Part shown: positions 10,686 through 19,147 of the stretch, one piece after another
How the letters are laid out: every line of letters begins with the position of its first letter
How positions within the stretch are numbered: position 1 is the stretch's first letter
Notes under the pieces: model-generated
Told to the model about the DNA's origin: nothing
Database searches by the model: none
The model's input: only the letters and a program-made list of their open reading frames with translations
Assembly: GCA_004835665.1 (NCBI GenBank)
Contig: RBKR01000001.1
Span: forward strand, 2,914,001-2,978,000
Length of the DNA: 64,000 bases
From: Phoma sp. XZ068
Taxonomy: Eukaryota > Ascomycota > Dothideomycetes > Pleosporales > Didymellaceae
Reading direction: 5' to 3'
Made by a program: the position numbers and the translations under genes

Positions 10686-11526
10686 TCATGAGGGCTGCGT
10701 CACTTTACCGCAGCCGCAGCAGACGTAGTAGAGGGCCTGGCTTTGTCAGACGTGCTTGTTCGAGGTCAGAAATCGCCTTACCATGCCCGTGTCCGCGGTT
10801 CGCTGTTGGGACTGGAAGAAGACAGCCTCGTTCTCGCCGCAGGAGCACTGTTTCTGGATGCGCGGTAGCTGGCCGCAACTGTTAGCAAGCAGGTTCAAGA
10901 GAATCAGGCAAGCAACAGAGGGGCAGGCTCATGACAAGACGTCTTCCATGTCCTCGTCGTCGAAGAAGTCATCGTCATACAAGTCAAACTCGTGGTCCAT
11001 GTGCCACTGAGGCTCGACATGCGACGGCTCATCCTCGGCTTCGAGCATGAAGCCCGGCGCCCAGTCGTCGCCGCACACATTGCACATGATGTCCTGCCCG
11101 CACATGGTGCAGCATGTGACCTCCTTTTCTCTGGGAGCAGCCACGACTTCATTTTCTGAGTTGACTTGATTGTCTCTAGAGGCAGCCATGTGGGAAGAGG
11201 GGTTGGAGGGACCAACCGTAGGATCTTGCGCGACCTCTGCTGTGACACCAGCCGTAGCTCCCACAGTCGATGCGATTTCGTGCCTCATGACGCAGGACGA
11301 GGGCGCCTCTTCGGTGAAGGAACACGTTCTGCAGGCGAAGAGCAGCTTGTTCTCAGCCTTGTCCTCGCGGGGGAACAGCAAATTCGAGCTGCGCAGAGTT
11401 AGCAAACATGTACGCAGCGTGGCGGCGAGCAGGCACCCACCATTCGGAGCAGAAACGGAAGAGGATCTGCTTGTTGGGGTCCTGCACGTCCTTGCTCCCA
11501 TATTCTGCGGCGGCGGGGGACGACAT
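10686..11526 (-). CDS. RPB9: RNA polymerase II subunit Rpb9, 131 aa
   Basis: Exons 11526-11441, 11388-11217, 10868-10782 and 10736-10686. The N-terminal zinc ribbon reads FRFCSECSNLLFPRED and LLFACRTC. The linker joins as QDPT-LPRIQKQC, matching the canonical DPTLPR of Rpb9. The C-terminal TFIIS-like ribbon follows (AVFFQSQQRTADTGM, then ALYYVCCGCGK). Its first knuckle is C-S-C rather than the usual CxxC, which is odd. Intron 3 (11216-10869, 348 nt) is several times longer than its neighbours and contains an in-frame coding-like stretch. A retained or alternatively spliced product would differ greatly at the C-terminus. The role in start-site choice and transcription fidelity is known from yeast. 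Divergent from ESS1. Confidence 0.9.
10869..11216 (-). other. Long RPB9 intron with in-frame coding-like segment
   Basis: Donor GTTGGT; acceptor GGCCAG preceded by a good branch site GCTAAC. From the upstream exon the frame stays open for about 95 codons to a TGA at 10929. It encodes CTMCG-x3-MCNVCG and an acidic tail (DLYDDDFFDDEDMEDVLS). Codon usage is strongly biased toward C/G-ending codons like the neighbouring exons. It could be an alternative C-terminus or an exon skipped in the main isoform. Confidence 0.6.
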
Positions 11527-11930
11527 GGCGGCGACTGTTGGCGAGGGGCGAGGGGCGAGGGTGCGTGGAGAGGGCGCAGACGGGTGCGCAGGTGTTCGGG
11601 CTGCTGGGTGCTGTCTGTGTGGTGCGGTGCGACAAGTGTTGCGGTGTGAAGGCTGTGTGGTGCTGGTTGCTGGCCTGCTTATCGATGGTCGCTCTCGAAG
11701 ATTCGCGGGCCGGTCGTTGCGCGGTCAACAGCTCCTTGGCGCAAAACGCAGGTCCCGTCTGCTTCCCCGCTTCAAGCTTGCGCCGATCCACCTTGCGCCG
11801 CCATTGAGCCTAGGACGTCAGCGCAACCTCACCTCGCCAGCTCAGCTCTCCGCATAGCTTGCACCTACCCCGCTCTGCCCTACCTGCGTCTTTGTCCGCT
11901 CGTCGAGCATACCGATCGTAATTAGCAACC
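11527..11930. other. Divergent promoter shared by RPB9 and ESS1
   Basis: 404 bp between two start codons. A short GCGAGGG tandem lies at about 11540-11560 next to RPB9. No TATA box is evident. Confidence 0.5.
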
Positions 11931-12663
11931 ATGGTGAGCTCCTGCCCTGCTTGTGAGCGTCAATTGTCGGCCATGCGACTCATGCGGTGCGCAGTCGTCC
12001 AGCGAGACCGGCCTGCCCGAGGGCTGGGAGATCCGCCGCTCTAACAGCAAGAACCTGCCCTACTACTTCCACGCCGCGACCAAGGACTCGCGGTGGGAGC
12101 CTCCTGCCGGCACCGACCCCGAGAAGCTCAAGCAGTACATGGCCGCCCACCACAGCTCCAAGGGCGTCGCGCCCGCCAACTACACAAGCTCTGGCGACAA
12201 GATCCGCGCAGCCCATCTGCTCGTCAAGCACAGGGACAGCAGGCGCCCGGCCAGCTGGAGAGAGCCCAAGATCACCAGGTCCAAGGACGAGGCCCGCGCG
12301 CTCATCGAGGGCTACGAGGCTCAGATCCAGGCGTACGAGGGCACCGCACAAGATAACGGCGCTGAGCCCAAGTCGCTCTCGGAGCTGGCCACAACCGAGT
12401 CGGACTGCAGCAGTGCGCGAAAGGGCGGCGACCTGTGAGTGCCGCAACACCACCACTGACGGTTGAATGCTGACACCCATCAGCGGCTTTTTCGGCCGCG
12501 GTGATATGCAGAAGGAGTTCGAAGAGGCATCGTTTGCGCTGGAGAAGGGCCAGGTGAGCAAGGTGGTGGAGACGGCATCTGGGCTGCACTTGATCCAGAG
12601 GTTCGTATTGCCCCAATCGGTCCAGCGGTTCAACTCTGACTTATCACCGACAGACTCGAGTAG
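11931..12663 (+). CDS. ESS1: Pin1/Ess1 WW-parvulin prolyl isomerase, 189 aa
   Basis: Exons 11931-11933 (the ATG alone), 11995-12434, 12484-12600 and 12654-12663 (one base, two codons and the stop). The WW domain is at residues ~7-40 (LPEGWEIRRSNSKNLPYYFH to SRWEPP). The parvulin domain starts at IRAAHLLVKHRDSRRPASW, with the phosphate-binding Arg cluster HRDSRRP. It then has GGDLGFFGRGDMQKEFEEASFAL, and VETASGLHLIQRLE at the end. The first intron directly after ATG and the last after IQR both restore family sequence. The known role is isomerisation of pSer/pThr-Pro bonds, notably in the RNA polymerase II CTD. It is slightly longer than human Pin1 because of the linker and an insert around EGTAQDNGAEPK. 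Confidence 0.95.
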
Positions 12664-14256
12664 GCATGCACAAGATGACAGCGTAGGACCATATTGAGAG
12701 CACGGACTGTGACATGCGTGATATGCGTGACGGAAGCAGGGTGTTGAGAAGGAGCGCTTGACTGTGCAGTACAGGAACGTGGCTTAGACCCCGGCCAACA
12801 CCGATGGTGCCCAACAGTCAATACCTGGACCGATGCAGTGCGCGGACAGGTCGCGACTTGCCATACTAGCCAGCTGCAGCGCAATGAAGACAACGTGTTC
12901 AGCTTCGTTTGCTCGCAGCAGTCCCCTAAACAGCTCTGTTGGGTGCGCTGTACCCACCCACCGACACCCCCTCCTCAGACGTGACAATAAGCAGACGCAT
13001 CCAACAATCAAAACGTGATGCCCAAACCTTAGGGATGCGGGGAAATAGTGGTCGAGGCTTATCGTCAAAAGCTACCAACAAGTCGTCGCCTATAGTCGCG
13101 CTGCAGCATCGCTTGCATGACAAGGGACCGAACGCCGTACCCCACATGTGCTTTTAATTGTCCAACGTCGTGATTGCCTCATCGCTGGCTTGCTTGTGAC
13201 ACATATAAGACGGATCGCGCGGCTGCGCGCTGAGACTGCACCCGGGCTTCATCGAGCAGCCTTTCGAAACGCATCAGAACACGACAGTATGCATGTCCCT
13301 TATACGATCCTGCCATATGCCGGCCGTTCACTGACAGCCTCCAGGGCTTGGTACGGCAAGGTTTAGCCGGCTGAAACAAACAGCGAGTGTGCGCGTTCGG
13401 CATCCCGTGGCTAGCTTCGAGCGTTGTCTGCGCCTTCCCAAGCGCCGCAAGGCTCCGGCATCGCCCGACTCAACCTTCCCAGGTTGACGTAGCGGCTGGA
13501 TCGTACCGTCCCAAATCTCCCTCACCCCATCCATATTTGGCGCACCCAGCGTTTGCAGCTCTCAAACCACTCATCGCTGCGCCTGCATAAGCACCGCACG
13601 GCGCTACCTGGTTCGGGGTACGCTTGCAGTCGCACACCACCTTAGGGGCCGCAGCATAGTGCCGCACCACGCGCAGCAACTGGCTGCACGCCGTTGAGCT
13701 GGGCATCAGGGCCGAAAAGTTGGGCTGCTCCATCCCTGCAGCTGTAACCCTGGCACCCTTCATTGATCTGCCTCAACTTCTGCTTGGACGCGCGTGTGTA
13801 CGCAGGCGGACGCTCTTGACCTGACCTTTTCCTTTCCTTCATCTTCGATAGGCCGCCGCTTCCAGCCCCCGCACCGCCACGCCCACCTTCCTTCACTTTG
13901 CCATCTCGCAAAGGAGGCGCGCCCTACGTCACAAACCGGCAATTGAGTGAAATCCCATACCCACATAACGCAACCCACACCCCAGCCGTTCTCCACATTC
14001 CTTTTTACTTCGCTTTCCCGCCCGCCGAGTCTCGATCTGACACCACACCCGCGATCCCTCACCTTGCAGCACCCTGCCCACCCTTCTCATATGCCTTGAT
14101 CTAGAAATTTCTGCCCTCGCTCATACAAATAAACACCTCGCCCTCCTTTCACCTCCTACAAGGGTAGTTGGTCAGTGCACTAGCTTAAAGCTCACCTCGA
14201 CCTCGACACTCGAGCATTTGCCTACCTCCCGGCCTGCTCAATACATCACCTCCACC
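12664..14256. other. Intergenic 1.6 kb, no gene seen
   Basis: Contains the 3' flank of ESS1 and a C-rich, pyrimidine-rich leader region before the next start. Open frames are short and without recognisable motifs. Confidence 0.5.
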
Positions 14257-15252
14257 ATGGCGAACATGACGCCCTCCAATCTCTTTCACGACCCTAGATC
14301 ATCTCGCCCGCACAGTCGTCGCAGCTCCACCCGCCGGAGCTTCGCATCGTCACTTTCGAGGTCAACCTCTTACCTCGACTCACACAGGACACCATGCCCC
14401 AAGGACGGCGACGCATTTGCTTATAATCCCACCCACCTCCAAGCATGGTATTGCCCTCAAGCCACCTGGGACCGTCTTCCCATCTCCGTTCAGAAGAGCC
14501 TCGCTGCTGTTCAGCATGCTGGCGCGTCAGCCTTGACTGGTATGTTATTCACTATTTTGGTACTACTATCGACGCGTTGCGCCATAGGCTGCATTGATGC
14601 GCGGGATCCACCCATGTCAGGACTGCATGTGTTGTGCATATCAAGCTAACCTGTTTCAGGCTTCGAACGTCTTCAAGAGCACAGTGGGGTTAGCAATGGT
14701 TCCCGCACTGACCAGAAGTCCCCAGAGGACGAGGTCCTGGTCGAGCTTGACGAGATCCGCCCACAGAAGCTCCGCACTGCCAGCAACGCTAGCAGCGTCT
14801 TCTTGTCTGACATATCGTCCCCTACCTATAGTGGAACTCCAGCATCAGACTCTGGCTCCGCTTCTCCAGTTCCTTCGAACTTTTCGCTCTCACAATCTGC
14901 AACCACGCCTGCTCCCATTTCCCTTGGACCACCAGAGCTTGAGACAAGGCGCAGCTCAACGCGCGAACGCTCCTTTTCCACCCCCCTTGAGCCGCAGGAT
15001 GCAAAATACGCCTCAGAGCTGTCATACTTGCGCACGGAAGCCCTCCCCCGTCTTCGTCACGCCGGCCACAAGGTCGACACGGAGTGGTATGATGCCAAGC
15101 GCACAGGTGCTGTAACTACCGAAGATGTGCAGTCCTTCGAGAACTGGTGGGGTGAGACGAAATGCACCATCCTGAAGCTCAGTGAGACGGGCAAGCGTTT
15201 GGCTGAAGCTAACGGTGTGACCCCCAACGGAATGGGATGGACTGCTCCATAG
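14257..15252 (+). CDS. Hypothetical protein, 291 aa
   Basis: Exons 14257-14539 and 14660-15252, phase 1 (ASALTG-FERLQE), donor GTATGT and acceptor TTTCAG. The N-terminal third is basic and Ser/Arg-rich (RPHSRRSSTRRSFASSLSRS). A compact segment follows, with an aromatic- and Cys-containing stretch (YNPTHLQAWYCPQATWDRLP). The middle is low-complexity Ser/Pro-rich. The C-terminal ~80 residues look folded and alpha-helical (YASELSYLRTEALPRLRHAG, then VQSFENWWGETKCTILKLSE). No family recognised. The start has a good context (CACCATGGC). It has a long pyrimidine-rich leader upstream, suggesting a well-expressed gene. No function is inferred. Confidence 0.75.
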
Positions 15253-16414
15253 TCGCTAGTGAGGTGGGTTTCCCATCGCCTAGTCATTAGGAGCAGTTTA
15301 CTGAGGTTCTCAGTCTCTCCGCTATGGAGGCGTGGGCAGTTTCTTACGTTTTCACCAGATTGACACAACTTTCTACTTGTTTTCTTTTTCACCTAGGGTA
15401 TCTGTTTCTTTCAGCGAGGAGTTGGGTCCGGCATCTACCGAGGATATGCATACACACGCAGATGGACTTCATTGATCTACCCTCGGAACGGGACTGGCGT
15501 CTATGGATCACTACTAACACTCCACTCCTGTCGAAGTACAACGCGTCAATCGACGCAGGCTAAAGGCGCCTTCACGTGCAGCCTAATTTCCCTTCTTCAG
15601 CTTCACTGGCAGATGCCAATAGCCAAGGCTTGGACGACCTCATCGTCAAGTAGGAAATATCACGATTACGACTTTCGTTGCTCTACTCACAACTATGACA
15701 TTATTTTGATATCATCGAGTGGATCTGTCGTCGTATTGATGTGAATGGAGACGCTTATGGGCGTCTTGTAACTAGTCATCTGATTTCATACCTGCATGCA
15801 TGACTCCGAAGGCCCAGCATCGAATATGTTCGCTTAAGTGTGCGGCGCCACGGTACGTTCACTCTTATGTTACGTATACTGCTAATCTCAGAAAAGAATC
15901 GAATCGAACCCACACATTGCCCGAATACTTCCGAATCGAGCCAGGAGTGAGGAACTACGTGCGAACGGCTAGAACCCACCTCCATCTCAAGATATATAAC
16001 CAGGATCCTACATGCACGGAGCACAGCCACTATGCACCATTCCACGTTTTTCATTAGCGGTCGACAAGGAATACTAAGCGAGCTACCTTGCGTGGTTGGA
16101 TTCACGCTTGTTCTGACGTCAGAATTGATAATAAACCACAGGAGTCGAAGACCATGGAAGCTGCTACTTACAACGAAGAAGTCATGCAATGGGCTGGTCT
16201 GGATTGTGTCTACTAGAGCAGGTCACCGTATATTTTCAACAGTCGTCATCATTATCAGTTTCAGCACGCGCCTGCTTCTCCGCGGTCCGCCCAGTTCGAA
16301 CCCCATCCCGTCTTCTCGGTGGACTGGTACGAGGTCGTTCACTACGAGGCGATGCCCCTTCAGCCCGGTCTCCAATACCACTCTCTGCATTAGTTTCAGC
16401 CAAATTCAAGCTCA
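15253..16414. other. Intergenic 1.2 kb between convergent genes
   Basis: Holds the 3' flanks of both neighbours. An open frame on the minus strand at 16236-16430 continues the 593-aa gene in another frame and might be a last exon (see that entry). Nothing else supported. Confidence 0.45.
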
Positions 16415-18196
16415 TCACACTAACATGCACAACTTACTCGGCGAATTATACACGGCACACTCGCCGCCCGCTTCGTTTCCAAGGCCTTCCACGCCGGATT
16501 GTCTCCTCCGCCCAAGACTAATATCAGTGTCGTCGAGCTCAAAATGTGGCCGGTATCTTCCGCTTCGCGCTTGTCGTCCAGATGCATCTCCCCCTTTCTT
16601 GTTGATACCCTTACGGATCCGCATGCTCGCTTCACTGTCAGAACCAGACAGAGATCCTCCTCGAGGACTCCACCGTGACCGATCTTTCGGCTGCATCGAA
16701 GGCTTCTCTCTCCCCTTACCGCTCATTTCGCTTGGCCGTGCGTAAGTGTTACCCGGACTTGCGTCGTCATAATTCCCCACAAACCTGTCATTCTCATATC
16801 GCATCCGCATTCCTGGGTTCGGCGGCATTCGCGGACCTCGTAGATTACGCGTGGTCATAGAATCGAATCTGCCTTGCTTCATTGCCCTGCTGTCCATTCC
16901 ACCCATATGTCCGATCCTGTACGGATCACCGCACATTTCGTCCATACGCAAACGCTGCATCATCTCAGGATCCAAATCGCGCATGCTGCGAGGTCCAAAG
17001 TTGGACCGGTATTCAGAGAATGACGAGGCCCCGTATCCAGCTCTGTCCTTCATGGCTGCTTCCCTTTTCAACTTGTCCATCTCAGCCTTGATATCTCTCA
17101 GTTTGTCAAGTTTCCTAGTTCGCTTCGCCTTCACGTCTCTCTTCTTCTGCCTTGTTGCCGACCCCGTGGTTTCAGTCTCACTGCTGGAGCTTGACCGGGA
17201 ACTCTTCTTACACCCTGTATGATCCCCGCAATCTCTCCCAATGTCATCATCCCGCACCCAGCGCGTATTCAGCTTGCCCCGGACTGCTACTTCCTCGCCG
17301 TTGACTTTGGTTACGCCCTCGTACCACCCAGTAGCTCGCTCGCCTTTTCTGCATTTGCAGTTGGTCGTGCAGATGCAGGTGTCTATGCCGTCATCCTGGT
17401 CGTTGCTGATAGAGTTTACAAAAGTGGCAGGTGAGATCTTTGATCTGGTAGGTTTGGATCTCGATTTACCGGCTATTTCGGCGCTTCTCTGGACTGCTGC
17501 GGTGATAGCTGCCTGTACACCCGGCGGTAGCTGTTCCGGCCGAGACGCGGGACTTTGTGGTGGCGAGCTGGTGCTGTGTGGTGTCGGGCGAGGCGAGTGA
17601 GATGCGTACGGTGTTCCCATATGCACGCCAGGGGGATATCGAGGTATCGGTCCGTGAGAAGCGTACTGTGGCGGCATCGATGGGTGTGGTATAGTATGAC
17701 CCTGGGGTAACATGCCTGGATACATGAGCATCGGATGCAAGCCATGCTGCATCATATTCTGCTCCAACCCCACCCCCATATTTCCACCCTCTTCACTTGG
17801 ATACCCTGGCCCCTGTCCTCCTCTTGGTCCCGTATACCCTGGCGCACTACCCGGCCTCGCCTCCACACCATACATCTCAGTCCTGCCTTTACCTCCTTTT
17901 AACCCAGTTATCCCACCCTCATTACTCTGCACACCCTCCGAAACCTCACCCAACTCCGTACTCTCACTCCCCTCATCCCCACCCATATCCCCACGCCCCC
18001 GTCTCCTCCTCCTCCTCCTCCTCGAACTCCCACGGCCGTACACGAGGCCCTTCATGGCCTTACCCTCCCCATACCCCCGATACGCTGTCGTCGTCGGGGT
18101 CAAAGGATAAAAACTACTGCCCAGCGGGACAAGCACATCGTTGCCAGGCGCGTGGATGGATATCAGTGGCGGTGGGGTGGAGGGTGTATTCCCCAT
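16415..18196 (-). CDS. Hypothetical protein with predicted N-myristoylation site, 593 aa
   Basis: Single open frame from MGNTPSTPPP, a textbook N-myristoylation signal (Gly2, Ser6). The frame extends 60 codons upstream, but the MGNTPS start lies before the first Pro-rich, conserved-looking segment. An Arg tract (SSRRRRRRRRGRG) comes from a TCC microsatellite. A Gly/Pro/Met/His-rich middle follows. Then comes a Cys-containing block (DTCICTTNCKCRKGE, GWYEGVTKVNGEEVAVRGK), a basic coiled-coil-like helix (KKRDVKAKRTRKLDKLRDIKAEMDKL), and a Met/Arg-rich end. The final four residues are CMLV, superficially like a CaaX box. A downstream exon ending DDDC is possible if the last intron is real, so the C-terminus is uncertain. 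Family unknown. Confidence 0.7.
   Translation of the reverse strand: MGNTPSTPPPLISIHAPGNDVLVPLGSSFYPLTPTTTAYRGYGEGKAMKGLVYGRGSSRRRRRRRRGRGDMGGDEGSESTELGEVSEGVQSNEGGITGLKGGKGRTEMYGVEARPGSAPGYTGPRGGQGPGYPSEEGGNMGVGLEQNMMQHGLHPMLMYPGMLPQGHTIPHPSMPPQYASHGPIPRYPPGVHMGTPYASHSPRPTPHSTSSPPQSPASRPEQLPPGVQAAITAAVQRSAEIAGKSRSKPTRSKISPATFVNSISNDQDDGIDTCICTTNCKCRKGERATGWYEGVTKVNGEEVAVRGKLNTRWVRDDDIGRDCGDHTGCKKSSRSSSSSETETTGSATRQKKRDVKAKRTRKLDKLRDIKAEMDKLKREAAMKDRAGYGASSFSEYRSNFGPRSMRDLDPEMMQRLRMDEMCGDPYRIGHMGGMDSRAMKQGRFDSMTTRNLRGPRMPPNPGMRMRYENDRFVGNYDDASPGNTYARPSEMSGKGREKPSMQPKDRSRWSPRGGSLSGSDSEASMRIRKGINKKGGDASGRQARSGRYRPHFELDDTDISLGRRRQSGVEGLGNEAGGECAVYNSPSKLCMLV
18002..18022. repeat. TCC trinucleotide microsatellite
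   Basis: Run of TCC/CTC triplets coding for the Arg tract of the myristoylation-site protein on the minus strand. Likely length-variable between strains. Confidence 0.7.
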
Positions 18197-19147
18197 CCTA
18201 TCGTTTCTGCAGCCTTTTAACAACTTACTTCTCGAAGTGAAGGGAAGGGAAGGGAAGGATGGGCGTAGTGCTCTACCAGTCTGGAAAACGAAAAGACTCT
18301 TCAAGATGAGAGGGTAGTCCTCCGCATGACTGAATGCCGCGGTGTTTCCTTCTGAGTTTAAGTGAGTCGGGCGCATGCTGACGCTTGTTTGCTCGCTGAC
18401 GATGCGGGTCGTACGGCGGTGCCGTGTTGGATCCGATGTGCATGTGTTGGCGCTAGTTGGACGTACGACATGGTCACGAGCGTGAAGTAGCCTTGAACGG
18501 GTCTTGCTCTTTTCGTTTGAAGAGTGCGTAAGGTTAGCACGTTTATCGATACACTTTATCTGGTACGCAGACGTTGCTCATCATTTGAGCCGAGTATTTG
18601 CATGTCGCTTCATCGCGTGTAATCTCACCTACGAACAACATTCACGCAATTATACGTCACGTAGAAATAAAGCACATAGTTTGAGATCATGTATAGTTCC
18701 TGCTCTCCTGACTCGTCCCTCATCTGTAATCATTAAACGGAACAGTCGTAACATCGCTAATGCGTTCCTCCCAAACACCAGATGCGCCAAACAATACAAG
18801 CCAACCCAAACATTTGACGTAGGAAAATGCGCACAATAATGACAGGTATAAGAAAAGGCTCTCCAGTCTCGTTTTGGACCTCTCAGTCCCTATTATCCAT
18901 TTCGAACCAACGAAATAGCATGGTGCCAGAAAGCTTTATACAAGCGTCGATCCAGATGTGTGTCGAGCCGAATCCAAGTGAATGGTTCGATCAACCATGT
19001 GCACAGCACTTCGGCGACGCTGGCGCCGCAAAAACCGCAATCTTAGTCTTTGTAGAACCTACATCGAAGCGAAGAAGCATGTAAGTGAATATCCAAGAGG
19101 GAAGCATAGCGATAGGTATCGATATGCCTTGGTGGTAGAGAATGTGC
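18197..19147. other. Intergenic 0.95 kb, no gene seen
   Basis: Promoter of the 593-aa gene and 3' flank of BUD4. No open frame with family signal. Confidence 0.5.

Noticed and set aside
15890..15960. GGGTTCGATTC on the minus strand, resembling a tRNA T arm
   Set aside because: No matching T stem, anticodon arm or acceptor stem could be built around it.
16032..16745. 237-codon plus-strand frame
   Set aside because: Overlaps the 3' part of the myristoylation-site gene on the other strand and has random composition.
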